Below are positions 8,379-16,529 of a DNA stretch of 29,687 bases, piece by piece (the first letter of the stretch is position 1; each line of letters begins with the position of its first letter). The DNA lies in contig JAULZZ010000123.1 in assembly GCA_032117095.1 (NCBI GenBank), positions 1-29,687 of the forward strand. Direction: 5' to 3'. Below the pieces are notes generated by a model, which saw only the letters and a program-made list of their open reading frames with translations, had not been told where the DNA came from and made no database searches. The translations under genes were made by a program, and so were the position numbers. Source of the stretch: REEB470 sp032117095 (GTDB taxonomy: Bacteria; Bacillota; Bacilli; Paenibacillales; YIM-B00363).

Positions 8379-9715
8379 CGTTGCCCCCCTGCCTCTGCCC
8401 GTGCCCGTGTCGCATGCACACCCACACACCCGTCCGCACGCGCTTCGACGATGGTAACCGGCATACATTTCCCAAGTGTAGCCCCGTCTGCTTCGACCGT
8501 GACATGCAAATAATTGTCAGTATATCCACTTACCCAGCCTTGGCGGTCTTTGGCTTCCCGTTCTACAAGGCAATCGAGTGTCGTCCCCACAAATTGTTGG
8601 GCGTATTGTTGTTGTAACGTTTCGGACAAATCGATCAGTTGCAACACACGCTCATGCTTCGTCTCTGTAGAAAGATGTCCGTCCATGCGGGCAGCGACAG
8701 TGCCTGACCTCTTCGAATACGGGAACACATGCATTTCTGCAAATGCCATCTCTTGCATAAACTGCATGCCTTTTTGGAACATTTCTTCGGTTTCCCCTGG
8801 AAATCCTGTAATGACGTCCGTCGTAATGGCCACCTGTGGCCAACGTTTGCGAATGTGTTCGATCGTCGTGGCGTATGCATCGGTCGTATACAGGCGACGC
8901 ATCCGTTGCAACACCGTGTCATCTCCTGCTTGGAGCGGTACATGCAAATGGCGACAAAACGTCGGTGTACTCATCAATACGTCGAGTACGTCCGCGGTCA
9001 GTTGACTCGATTCGATCGATGAAATGCGCAAACGTTGCAATCCACGAACATCCCGATGCAAATCCCGCAAAAGCTGTGCAAAAGAGTACGCGTCCAAATC
9101 TTCCCCGTATCCTGCCGTATGGATGCCCGTAAGCACAATTTCTGCATACCCTGCGTCTACTAACATTTGGGCTTGGCGAATGACATGGGCCGGTTCACGG
9201 GAACGCAGTTTCCCCCGCGACCAAGGGATGATGCAAAATGTACAAAAATTGTTGCATCCTTCTTGGATTTTCAAAAAAGCACGGGTACGATCCCCGAACT
9301 GTGGCACATCAAGTTCTTCAAATTGGCGCGTTTTGCGAATATTGCGCACTGCATTGTACGGTTGGCGCGTGCTTTGCACTTGTTCGACGAGTGGCACGAT
9401 GTTGTCGCGTCCTTGCGTCCCAATGACAAGATCCACCCCGCGCATCGCCATAATTTCTTCTGGAGAGGTCTGGGCGTAACACCCCGTCACGACGATGACC
9501 GCATCCGGATTGCGCCTGATGGCGCGACGAATGAGTTGGCGGCTTTTTTTATCCCCTGTATTGGTCACTGTACACGTATTGATCACGTACACGTCTGCGG
9601 TGGCGGATTCAAAATCCACAATGACATACCCTGCTTGTGTAAATTGATGCCCCATCGCTTCCGTATCATAAAAATTTACTTTGCAACCGAGTGTGCCAAA
9701 TGCCACAGTTTTCAT
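8375..9715 (-). CDS. mtaB: tRNA (t6A37) methylthiotransferase MtaB
   Basis: A radical-SAM methylthiotransferase that adds a methylthio group at C2 of t6A37 in tRNAs reading ANN codons. The 446 residues show the MiaB-like architecture. The N-terminal UPF0004 domain has Cys11 (TLGCKVN), Cys48 (NTCTVT) and Cys79 (VTGCYA) for the auxiliary [4Fe-4S] cluster. The radical-SAM motif is Cys154-x3-Cys158-x2-Cys161. A C-terminal TRAM-like segment follows. TLGCKVN and the NTCTVT start separate MtaB from MiaB and RimO. The ATG at 9715 is chosen because AAAGGAGGGGGG lies 6 nt before it; an ATG 7 codons upstream lies in front of this site and lacks one. It follows rsmE by 59 nt and overlaps addB by 4 nt. 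Confidence 0.95.
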   Translation of the reverse strand: MKTVAFGTLGCKVNFYDTEAMGHQFTQAGYVIVDFESATADVYVINTCTVTNTGDKKSRQLIRRAIRRNPDAVIVVTGCYAQTSPEEIMAMRGVDLVIGTQGRDNIVPLVEQVQSTRQPYNAVRNIRKTRQFEELDVPQFGDRTRAFLKIQEGCNNFCTFCIIPWSRGKLRSREPAHVIRQAQMLVDAGYAEIVLTGIHTAGYGEDLDAYSFAQLLRDLHRDVRGLQRLRISSIESSQLTADVLDVLMSTPTFCRHLHVPLQAGDDTVLQRMRRLYTTDAYATTIEHIRKRWPQVAITTDVITGFPGETEEMFQKGMQFMQEMAFAEMHVFPYSKRSGTVAARMDGHLSTETKHERVLQLIDLSETLQQQYAQQFVGTTLDCLVEREAKDRQGWVSGYTDNYLHVTVEADGATLGKCMPVTIVEARADGCVGVHATRARAEAGGQR

Positions 9716-9774
9716 CGGGTGCCCCCCTCCTTTCATCACTACGAATCGATCGCCTTGTCGTGCGGTTTGCACCG

Positions 9775-10539
9775 TTACAGCTCGCCTACTGCATACAACA
9801 GGCTGCTCAGCACGACGAGTGCTGCAGTTTCTGTGCGGAGCGTGCGGTTCCCGAGCGACACGAGGCGACACCCCGCGTGGTGGGCGGTCATGCGTTCCTC
9901 CTCCGTCCAACCCCCTTCGGGTCCGATGATGACCAAGAGGGGACGCTGCGGGGCTTCTGTGGTGGGAACCTGTGCTTGCACATCGGATTTGAGCACAGAA
10001 GACAGGCGTTGTGTTGCTTGCACATCACACCAAAGGGTCAATGCGGCCTGCGCATGCAGTGCCCATATCCCTTGCCATGTGTGTGGCTCATGCACGAAAG
10101 GAATGGTCGTCCGTCCGGCTTGTTCGGCGGCTTCTTTGGCAATTTTGCGCCAACGTTGTGTGCGCTTCGTCACTTGGGTGTCCGCATAATGCACGATCGT
10201 ACGTGCACTATAAAACGGGTAAAACGCTGTTGCCCCAAGCTCGGTTCCTTTTTGGATGACGACGTCCATCTTATCTCCCTTGGGCATACTTTGGGCAACC
10301 CACAACGGCACGGCTGGCTCCGTGGACGTCTGTACTTCTTCACACAACGCGACCCGTACCCCGTGTTCATCGAACGCAACGATCGTCCCCCTGCTCGTCC
10401 GTCCATTTCCATTGCAAACCATGAGCATGTCCCCGACTTGCATCCGCATGACACGGCGAATGTGGTGGGCATCGTCACCGCAAATGTATGCTTGAGCCTC
10501 CTCCATCGCCTCTGGCACTACAAAATACCGTTGCATCAT
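9775..10539 (-). CDS. rsmE: 16S rRNA (uracil1498-N3)-methyltransferase RsmE
   Basis: A SPOUT-class methyltransferase that modifies U1498 of 16S rRNA in the decoding region. The 254 residues begin with MMQRYFVVPE, then a PUA-like RNA-binding part with HHIRRVMRMQVGD and VCNGNG. The C-terminal trefoil knot carries the SAM-binding signatures IGPEGGWTEEE and LGNRTLRTETAA. Two ATG codons stand in tandem. The first (10539) overlaps the prmA stop as ATGA and has GGGG 7 nt upstream; the second would remove one methionine only. The pairing prmA-rsmE after dnaJ is the standard order in bacilli. Confidence 0.95.
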   Translation of the reverse strand: MMQRYFVVPEAMEEAQAYICGDDAHHIRRVMRMQVGDMLMVCNGNGRTSRGTIVAFDEHGVRVALCEEVQTSTEPAVPLWVAQSMPKGDKMDVVIQKGTELGATAFYPFYSARTIVHYADTQVTKRTQRWRKIAKEAAEQAGRTTIPFVHEPHTWQGIWALHAQAALTLWCDVQATQRLSSVLKSDVQAQVPTTEAPQRPLLVIIGPEGGWTEEERMTAHHAGCRLVSLGNRTLRTETAALVVLSSLLYAVGEL

Positions 10540-11513
10540 CCGTTTTCCCCGCACTCAGGCGTCCCCTTGCGCAACACCAAGACGACCCATCCGTCTGTTG
10601 TCGTCTGTTGTTCCACTAAAAACGAGGCACGTTTGCATGCATGGACCATCGCCTCGGCTTTTTCCTGAATAATGCCGGCGACGATCCAAACGCCTCCCGT
10701 GTGCAACAAGTCGAAAATGGCCGTCGTCTGCGGGATGAGCAGTTCTGCCAAAATGTTCGACACGACAAGGTGCGCGTGCAGCTCAAAGGTGCCATCGGCA
10801 TGGCGCAATGCATTGACCATGTCGCTCGTGCGCACGGAAACGGTGTCGTCTAGGCCGTTTTGGTGCACGTTGTCGCGCACACTGCTGACCGCCACAGGGT
10901 CCAAATCAAGCGCGATGACCTGTTTTGCCCCCAACCGTGCCGCCGCAATCGCTAAAATCCCCGACCCCGTTCCGACATCGACGACCGTATGCCCTGCACA
11001 ACCGACTTGTTCGAGTGCAAGCAAACTTTGGATCGTCGTCACATGATGCCCTGTGCCAAATGCCATTCCGGGATCAAGCCACACCACAAGACGATCACTT
11101 GTGGTGAGCGATTCCCACGTCGGCTGAATGAGCAAACGTTGCCCGACCGCCAAGGGCTTAAAATGTGTTTTCCATGCATGCGCCCAGTCTTCTTCGGTGA
11201 CCGTTTCCCACGTCACATGCATTGCACCCCCGTCTAAGCCAAACGCATCAAAGGAGAGGTGAAATTGCGCAAAATTGCGCGCGATCGCTTGCGCATCTAC
11301 CGTCGAAGGGAAATACGCTTGTATGACGGCATCTCCTTCGGCAATGTCGTTGAGCGGTTGATCGTACCATTGCCCCAACGACGTATCCTGCACTTGTGAA
11401 AGTGCCCCACACGTTTCATAGGCGACACCTGCACACCCGTGGTCGTGTAACCAAGCACAGATCGCTTCTGTGGCCCCTTCACGCGTCTGGATCGTCATCT
11501 GTTGCCATTCCAT
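10536..11513 (-). CDS. prmA: Ribosomal protein L11 methyltransferase PrmA
   Basis: A SAM-dependent methyltransferase that trimethylates ribosomal protein L11. The 325 residues have an N-terminal substrate-recognition part (about 1-120), a linker with GMAFGTGHH, and a Rossmann domain with motif I VVDVGTGSGILA, an acidic end to strand 2 (ALDLDP) and the post-motif VSNILAELL. The ATG at 11513 has GGGG 7-8 nt upstream; a TTG five codons earlier is possible but lacks spacing. It lies 21 nt after dnaJ and overlaps rsmE by 4 nt, so the three are probably cotranscribed. Confidence 0.95.
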   Translation of the reverse strand: MEWQQMTIQTREGATEAICAWLHDHGCAGVAYETCGALSQVQDTSLGQWYDQPLNDIAEGDAVIQAYFPSTVDAQAIARNFAQFHLSFDAFGLDGGAMHVTWETVTEEDWAHAWKTHFKPLAVGQRLLIQPTWESLTTSDRLVVWLDPGMAFGTGHHVTTIQSLLALEQVGCAGHTVVDVGTGSGILAIAAARLGAKQVIALDLDPVAVSSVRDNVHQNGLDDTVSVRTSDMVNALRHADGTFELHAHLVVSNILAELLIPQTTAIFDLLHTGGVWIVAGIIQEKAEAMVHACKRASFLVEQQTTTDGWVVLVLRKGTPECGENG

Positions 11514-11534
11514 GAATACACCCCACAATGCGTA

Positions 11535-12644
11535 TCAGCTCTCGCCCATAAACGCTCTTTTCATGCGCTCAAAAATGCTGTTGTTGTCTTTGGACTGGTC
11601 CAATGATTCGCCGGCCAATTCTCGTAGCAATTCTTTTTGGTGATCTGAAAGATTCGTAGGTGTGACGACGACAACTTTGACGTGCAAATCGCCCTGCCCA
11701 TAGCCCCGCAACTTGGGGAATCCTTTGCCTTTTAGGCGGAAAGCGGTATCCGTCTGTGTCCCTGGTGGAATTTTGAGCATCACACGTTCTTGTAATGTAG
11801 GCACTTCGATCTCATCACCCAACGCCGCTTGGACGAATGTCAACGGCACTTTGCAGGCAATATCATCGCCATGGCGTTCAAAAAACTCATGCGGTTTTAC
11901 TTGAATCGTAATGTACAAGTCGCCGGGGGCACCTCCACGTGTCCCCGCTTCCCCTTCACCCGTGACGCGAATTTGCGCTCCTGTATGCACACCGGCGGGA
12001 ATTTTAACAGAAATTTTACGCTTTTTGTCCACTTTGCCTTTGCCCCAACAGTTGTTACAACGTTGTTTGATGATTTTTCCTGTGCCATTGCACGTGCCAC
12101 ACGTCCGTCGACTTGCGATACGACCGAACGGGGTGTTTTGGACGACTTCTTGTTGCCCTGTTCCTCTACATGTGCCACACGTCTCCGGCTTCGTGCCTGG
12201 CTTTGCCCCCGTGCCTTGGCAAACGTCACACGTTTCACTTCGTGAAATTTCTATCTCGATTTCCTTGCCAAATGCGGCCTCTTTGAACTCGATCGTCCGC
12301 ACTGTTTCTAAATCTGCTCCGCGTTGGGGGGCATTGGGATTGCGTCGATTGCCACCGCCCCCAAAAAACATATCGAAAATGTCATTGACCGATCCACCAA
12401 AATCTGCTCCACCAAACCCTTGATTCGGTTCCGTATGTCCATGTTGATCGTAATGCGCCCGCTTTTCGTCGCTAGACAACACATCATAAGCTTCTTTAAT
12501 TTCTTTAAACTTTTCTTGGGCATCGGGGGCTTTGTTCACATCGGGGTGATGCTCCCGCGCCAGCCGTCGATATGCTTTTTTGATCGTTTCTGCATCCGCA
12601 CCATTGGGGACGCCTAATACTTCATAATAATCTCGCTTGGACAC
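11535..12644 (-). CDS. dnaJ: Chaperone protein DnaJ (type A Hsp40)
   Basis: The co-chaperone that stimulates DnaK ATPase and delivers unfolded clients. The 369 residues show the complete type A layout. The J domain has HPD at 33-35. A Gly/Phe-rich linker (about 76-105) follows, then four CxxCxGxG zinc modules at Cys139/142, 156/159, 182/185 and 196/199. Two beta-sandwich substrate-binding domains and the dimerisation tail complete it. The start is a GTG at 12644, where AAGGAG lies 9-10 nt upstream and the protein begins (M)SKRDYYEVL. An ATG overlapping it by one base is out of frame. Unusually, it is separated from dnaK by a DUF3050 gene, a terminator-like hairpin and a repeat, and has its own candidate promoter. 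Confidence 0.97.
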   Translation of the reverse strand: MSKRDYYEVLGVPNGADAETIKKAYRRLAREHHPDVNKAPDAQEKFKEIKEAYDVLSSDEKRAHYDQHGHTEPNQGFGGADFGGSVNDIFDMFFGGGGNRRNPNAPQRGADLETVRTIEFKEAAFGKEIEIEISRSETCDVCQGTGAKPGTKPETCGTCRGTGQQEVVQNTPFGRIASRRTCGTCNGTGKIIKQRCNNCWGKGKVDKKRKISVKIPAGVHTGAQIRVTGEGEAGTRGGAPGDLYITIQVKPHEFFERHGDDIACKVPLTFVQAALGDEIEVPTLQERVMLKIPPGTQTDTAFRLKGKGFPKLRGYGQGDLHVKVVVVTPTNLSDHQKELLRELAGESLDQSKDNNSIFERMKRAFMGES

Positions 12645-12706
12645 ATGCTTTCTCCTTTCACAAACCCGCTCGTTCAAATCTTGGGGATGGTGCACAGCGA
12701 TAATAC

Positions 12707-12727
12707 ACATCCGCATTGGGCGGATGT
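12707..12727 (-). promoter_or_regulatory. Hairpin in the dnaJ 5' leader
   Basis: ACATCCGC and GCGGATGT form a perfect 8-bp stem with a 5-nt loop (CCAAT in the RNA), about 65 nt before the dnaJ start and downstream of the candidate promoter at 12752-12760. It is not followed by a T run, so it is not a simple terminator. It may stabilise the mRNA or affect translation. Confidence 0.45.
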
Positions 12728-12751
12728 CGTCCCATTTCTATGCCATCCTCT

Positions 12752-12760
12752 ATTGTATCA
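12752..12760 (-). promoter_or_regulatory. Candidate dnaJ promoter, extended -10 (TGATACAAT)
   Basis: On the minus strand TGATACAAT matches an extended -10 element (TG, one base, then TACAAT), giving a leader of about 100 nt to the dnaJ GTG. The -35 position holds only TTTCTT, at 18 bp. No CIRCE is seen here, so dnaJ would not be under direct HrcA control from this promoter. Confidence 0.4.
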
Positions 12761-12956
12761 TGGATTGTCCCTGTGAAGAAACTTTCTTATTTGACTTTTC
12801 TCCACTGCTACTGGGCACGTACGCCATGCCTACCATGTCTTTTTTTCCTGCAAATGCCACACCACTGTGCACAACGGTCTCTTCCCCTACACAGAGATGT
12901 CCCTTTCGAACACGAAGGGTTTTTCAGTAAATAATGCCATTTCTCTAGAAATGATG
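12761..12956. other. Intergenic region upstream of the dnaJ promoter
   Basis: No credible ORF. Two small inverted repeats are visible. CCCTTTCG and CGAAGGG at 12901-12919 (one bulged T, 4-nt loop) are followed by TTTTT, which looks like a terminator for plus-strand transcription although no plus-strand gene precedes it. CATTTC and GAAATG (12938-12953) surround a 4-nt loop. Their roles are unknown. Confidence 0.4.
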
Positions 12957-12991
12957 AAAAAAAGCCCGTGTTTGTCGACCACCGACTTTTT
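12957..12991 (-). terminator. Probable rho-independent terminator after the DUF3050 gene
   Basis: In the minus-strand RNA, AAAAAGUCGGUG can pair with CACGGGCUUUUU (11 of 12 positions, one G-G mismatch, one G-U). The loop is about 9 nt, and two more U follow. It lies 150-185 nt after the DUF3050 stop, past a repeat copy. It would end the hrcA-grpE-dnaK-DUF3050 transcript and separate it from dnaJ. Confidence 0.5.
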
Positions 12992-13002
12992 ACGCTTTAT
13001 AC

Positions 13003-13104
13003 TAAACATGGTTTGAATGCAGGAATCCTATTGGTTAAAAATCACTGTGCTTTCTGGCAAAAGGGAGCTTCTGCATCGATGTTTTACATCCGTGTTTCGT
13101 ATAA
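13003..13104 (+). repeat. Dispersed intergenic repeat, copy B (about 102 bp)
   Basis: The same element as at 645-746 and 21572-21674, here on the plus strand, opposite to transcription. It keeps TATTGGTTAAAAATC, TGCTTTCTGGCAAAAGG, CTGCATCGATGTTTTA and ATCCGTGTTTCGTAT at the same spacing, and aligns with copy A without gaps. It lies just past the DUF3050 stop. Confidence 0.8.
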
Positions 13105-13143
13105 AACTCTCACAAATTTTCCCACACGACAACGGCATTCCGC

Positions 13144-13896
13144 TCAAGACGTTACCGCTTTTAACACGCCATCCCATAATTGTACGCGTTGTTGCAAAGC
13201 TTTCGTTGCCACCGCATACGCCTCTTCCCATTTTTGGGCATCGTCCCCACACAACGCTTCAAGCAATCGTTTAGCTAACGGTCCATGCTGGTCGCCATCG
13301 AGTTCAATGTGCCGTTGCAAATAATACGTGAGCTTTGGATACGCCATTCCCTGTTGGCGCAAGCGATCGACGAACGCTTGGAACATCTCAGGGATTAAAT
13401 CTTCTCTCCCGTACAAAAAGGCAGCAGCCACCTCATGGGGTTTTCCCTGTTGTGCAATGTCCAACGTATGCGTCACGAAATTTCGTACAGAAATGGGTAC
13501 ATGCACGTGTTGCCATGCTTGCTCGACACACACGCCAGCCTGCACCAAAGATACAAACTTCTCAATCGTTGCGGTATGTGCGCCACATTGCGTCATCGCT
13601 TGGAGATATAGCGCATAATGGCTCGCATACCCGCCCTGCCCATCGTGATCCGATTCTTCGGCCAACACAATCTCGTGGATAAAACGCGTGAAATGCCCGT
13701 GCGCATACGGAGTCCATGGAATGGTGACGGTCGTCACGTGTTGTTGCAATCGCTTTAATAAGCTCATAAAATCCCACACCGCAAAAACGTGGTGCGACAT
13801 GAAGATACGCAATTGTTCAATCGTCTCAATCGTCGTATATAACGGGTGTTGTGTCACTTGTTGCTGTACTTGTTGAAGAGAGTCAGGAATGCGCAT
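13144..13896 (-). CDS. DUF3050 family protein, heme-oxygenase-like fold
   Basis: The 250-residue protein matches the DUF3050 pattern as I know it: PLYTTIETIEQL, then FMSHHVFAVWDFMSLLKRLQ (residues 32-51), a TIPWTP segment (58-63), FLYGREDLIPEMF near 160-172, and YYLQRHIELDGDQHGP at 191-206. The family is all-helical and related to heme oxygenase and TenA-like proteins; its reaction is not established to my knowledge. His196, Asp200 and His204 with acidic residues at 75-85 and Glu27 resemble, but do not exactly match, the metal ligands of heme-oxygenase-like diiron oxidases (HxxxDxxH). It starts at 13896 behind AGGAG with 8-nt spacing. It is inserted between dnaK and dnaJ, 169 nt after dnaK, behind the CIRCE-controlled promoter unless the hairpin at 13978 stops transcription. 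The family call is strong; function is unknown. Confidence 0.82.
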   Translation of the reverse strand: MRIPDSLQQVQQQVTQHPLYTTIETIEQLRIFMSHHVFAVWDFMSLLKRLQQHVTTVTIPWTPYAHGHFTRFIHEIVLAEESDHDGQGGYASHYALYLQAMTQCGAHTATIEKFVSLVQAGVCVEQAWQHVHVPISVRNFVTHTLDIAQQGKPHEVAAAFLYGREDLIPEMFQAFVDRLRQQGMAYPKLTYYLQRHIELDGDQHGPLAKRLLEALCGDDAQKWEEAYAVATKALQQRVQLWDGVLKAVTS

Positions 13897-13977
13897 AAGA
13901 GGATCTCCTAAAAATAAGGTAAATTACAACGATTGTAAAAGGCGCAACGTCTTCGCCCCGCACAACCGTGGAATGCA

Positions 13978-14005
13978 GGAAAGCCCAAGCATGCTTGAGC
14001 TTTCC
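13978..14005 (-). promoter_or_regulatory. Strong hairpin between dnaK and the DUF3050 gene
   Basis: In minus-strand RNA, GGAAAGCUCAAG pairs with CUUGGGCUUUCC over 12 bp with one U-G wobble and a CAUG loop, 60 nt past the dnaK stop. On the plus strand the wobble becomes a C-A mismatch, so the structure fits minus-strand RNA. There is no U tract after it, so it may be a processing or mRNA-stabilising site, or a partial terminator, setting DUF3050 levels below dnaK. Confidence 0.6.
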
Positions 14006-14065
14006 CACTGCGTTCTTTCATACACTTTGGTATCGACACATCGCGTTTTCATGCGCCCCGTGCGT

Positions 14066-15889
14066 TTATTCTTTTTTGTCCACGACTTCGTAGTCCGCAT
14101 CCACAAATTTTTCTCCGTCAGTAGACGTTGTCCCTTCGGTGGCAGACGCATCGGCATTCGCCTGCTCGTATCGTTTTACCGATAGTTTTTGGACGATATC
14201 GGATAATTTTTCGTTTTCTTTTTTGATAGAATCGATGTTCTTCGTCTCCAACGCTTGTTTTACTGCCGATTTCGCTTGTTCGATTTCATTTTTTTCGGCT
14301 TCTGTTGCTTGGTCACCCAAGTCTTTTACTGCTTTGTCTGCACTGTATAGAAGCTGATCCGCTTCGTTGGTCGCCTCAACTAGTGCAATACGTTGGCGGT
14401 CTTCCTCTGCATTGCGTGCCGCATCGTTGACCATGCGTTCGATCTCCGCATCAGACAATCCGCCGGAAGATGTGATGGTGATTTTTTGGCTTTTCCCTGT
14501 TCCTTTGTTGAGTGCACTGACATTGACGATGCCGTTTGGATCGATATCAAAAGTCACTTCAATTTGGGGGATGCCTCGTGGCGCTGGCGCAATGTCACTC
14601 AACATAAATTTACCCAATGTTTTGTTGTCTGAAGCCATGGAACGTTCGCCTTGAAGAACGTGGATTTCTACGGAAGGTTGGTTGTCGGCATACGTTGAGA
14701 ACACTTGTGACTTGCTCGTGGGGATCGATGTATTGCGTTCGATCATCTTCGTAAATACGCCACCGGCCGTTTCGATCCCCAGCGAGAGCGGGGTCACATC
14801 GACCAATACGACGTCTTTGACATCTCCGGTTAATACACCGGCTTGAATTGCCGCCCCTACAGCGACCACTTCATCTGGATTGACACCTTTATAAGGCTCT
14901 TTGCCAATGAGTTTTTTGACCGCTTCTTGCACCGCAGGGATGCGTGTCGAGCCACCAACGAGCACAACTTTGTCGATTTTGTCTGCAGACAACCCTGAAT
15001 CTGCCAGTGCCCGTTTGGTTGGTCCCATCGTGCGTTCAACCAAGGAGGCAGACAATTCTTCGAATTTTGCCCGAGTCAATGACAATTCTAAATGTTGGGG
15101 GATGCCCTCGACGACGGTAATAAACGGCAACGAAATCGCCGAAGTGAGTACAGAAGACAGTTCTTTTTTCGCTTTTTCAGCGGCATCTTTGAGACGTTGC
15201 ACGGCTGCACGGTCTTTGGAAAGGTCGACACCTTGTTCCTTGCGGAACGTGTCTACCAAATAATCGATGATCACTTGGTCAAAGTCATCGCCTCCGAGGC
15301 GGTTGTCCCCACTCGTTGCTTTTACTTCGAATAAGCCATCGCCGAGCTCCAAAATAGAAACGTCGAACGTTCCTCCCCCAAGATCAAAAACAAGAATCAT
15401 CTGGTCTTCATTTTTTTCGATGCCGTATGCAAGCGCCGCCGCTGTCGGTTCATTGACGATGCGCAATACTTCAAGCCCCGCAATTTTCCCTGCGTCTTTG
15501 GTCGCTTGACGCTGGGCATCGTTAAAATACGCTGGCACGGTAATCACTGCTTGTGTCACCGTCTGTCCTAAATACGCTTCAGCATCGGACTTTAATTTTT
15601 GTAAGATCATAGCCGATATTTCCTGCGGAGAGTATTCTTTCTCGTCAATGATTGTTTTGTGTGTCGTCCCCATGTACCGTTTTATGGAGGCAATCGTCCG
15701 ATCCGGATTTGTGATCGCTTGGCGTTTTGCGGTTTCACCGACGATACGTTCGCCATCTTTTTTGAAGCCGACGATCGAGGGTGTCGTCCGATTTCCCTCG
15801 CGGTTGGCGATGACGACAGGTTCCCCTCCTTCAATCACGGCTACGCAAGAATTGGTCGTCCCTAAATCGATCCCGATTACTTTGCTCAT
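14066..15889 (-). CDS. dnaK: Chaperone protein DnaK (Hsp70)
   Basis: The central Hsp70 chaperone, working with DnaJ and GrpE. The 607 residues include the ATPase domain with phosphate loop GIDLGTTNS (6-14), FDLGGGTFDVS (168-178) and VGGSTRIP (311-318). The conserved linker VVLVDVTP lies near 360-367, followed by the beta-sandwich substrate domain and a helical lid. The tail ends in acidic DADYEVVDKKE. It lacks the roughly 24-residue insertion of Gram-negative DnaK in the N-terminal lobe, as expected for Bacillota. The ATG at 15889 follows GGAGG with 9-nt spacing, 52 nt after grpE. It is expected to be derepressed with hrcA-grpE from the CIRCE promoter at 17690-17718. Confidence 0.98.
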   Translation of the reverse strand: MSKVIGIDLGTTNSCVAVIEGGEPVVIANREGNRTTPSIVGFKKDGERIVGETAKRQAITNPDRTIASIKRYMGTTHKTIIDEKEYSPQEISAMILQKLKSDAEAYLGQTVTQAVITVPAYFNDAQRQATKDAGKIAGLEVLRIVNEPTAAALAYGIEKNEDQMILVFDLGGGTFDVSILELGDGLFEVKATSGDNRLGGDDFDQVIIDYLVDTFRKEQGVDLSKDRAAVQRLKDAAEKAKKELSSVLTSAISLPFITVVEGIPQHLELSLTRAKFEELSASLVERTMGPTKRALADSGLSADKIDKVVLVGGSTRIPAVQEAVKKLIGKEPYKGVNPDEVVAVGAAIQAGVLTGDVKDVVLVDVTPLSLGIETAGGVFTKMIERNTSIPTSKSQVFSTYADNQPSVEIHVLQGERSMASDNKTLGKFMLSDIAPAPRGIPQIEVTFDIDPNGIVNVSALNKGTGKSQKITITSSGGLSDAEIERMVNDAARNAEEDRQRIALVEATNEADQLLYSADKAVKDLGDQATEAEKNEIEQAKSAVKQALETKNIDSIKKENEKLSDIVQKLSVKRYEQANADASATEGTTSTDGEKFVDADYEVVDKKE

Positions 15890-15941
15890 CTCGTTGTTCC
15901 TCCTTAAAAATATGCGCTTATTATTTATGCTGTGTGATCGC

Positions 15942-16529
15942 TTATTCGGCGACTTTGACCATCGCTGGACGGATCACTTTGTCGTGGAGTACGTATCCCC
16001 GTTGGAGTTGTTCGACGATCGTCCCAGAAGGATACGCTTCTGATGCCTCAGTCTGGGAAATTGCTTGGTGATAAGCAGGGTCAAACGCCTGTCCTACAGC
16101 CAAGATCGGTTGTACGCCGGCTTGCTCTAACCACTGTTCCATCTGACGGTATATCATCGTCACCCCACGGATGACCGCTTCGACATCTTGTTGTTCTTGG
16201 CGAACCGCAATCGCCCGCTCAAAATTATCGACAATCGGAAGTATCCCCTCCAACAGCTGGGCGTGGGCGTATTTCGTGTATTCCTCCTTTTCGAGGCGCG
16301 AACGCCGCCGAAAGTTATCGAAGTCCGCTTGCATCCGCAAATGACGCTGTTGGAGTTCTTGTAGTTTCCCTTCGAGTTGTTCGATCACGGCACGTGTTGC
16401 ATCCAAAACGTTGTCTTGCGGATCAGCATGTGTCGTCCCCGCTACGGGCACTGCCTCTTGCGCAACAACGGTGTCCCCGTCCTCCAAAGAAACTTCCGTC
16501 GGCTCATGCGGTGTTGTCATCGGTTCCAT
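15942..16529 (-). CDS. grpE: Nucleotide exchange factor GrpE
   Basis: GrpE drives ADP release from DnaK. The 195 residues have an acidic, disordered start, a long coiled-coil (about 45-95, with LQQRHLRMQADFDNFRRR) containing the conserved ADFDNFRRR, and the beta-domain ending VLHDKVIRPAMVKVAE. The ATG at 16529 lies 8 nt after AAGGAGGGG. This start overlaps the end of hrcA by 13 nt; an internal ATG three codons later is less well spaced. Overlap with hrcA and closeness to dnaK indicate one transcript. Confidence 0.96.
   Translation of the reverse strand: MEPMTTPHEPTEVSLEDGDTVVAQEAVPVAGTTHADPQDNVLDATRAVIEQLEGKLQELQQRHLRMQADFDNFRRRSRLEKEEYTKYAHAQLLEGILPIVDNFERAIAVRQEQQDVEAVIRGVTMIYRQMEQWLEQAGVQPILAVGQAFDPAYHQAISQTEASEAYPSGTIVEQLQRGYVLHDKVIRPAMVKVAE

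Noticed and set aside
9167..10668. Plus-strand open frames of 340 and 325 codons
   Set aside because: They run across mtaB, the gap and rsmE/prmA in antisense, overlap each other, and have no domain.
12645..12900. CIRCE or CtsR box upstream of dnaJ
   Set aside because: No TTAGCACTC-like inverted repeat and no GGTCAAA tandem heptads were found here; the only CIRCE is before hrcA.
12901..12924. Terminator-like hairpin plus T5 on the plus strand
   Set aside because: Structure is real but there is no plus-strand gene or clear promoter before it, so I did not call a terminator or a small RNA.
12637..12930. 97-codon plus-strand frame upstream of dnaJ
   Set aside because: It overlaps the dnaJ start region, has no good ribosome binding site and no domain, and the composition looks random.
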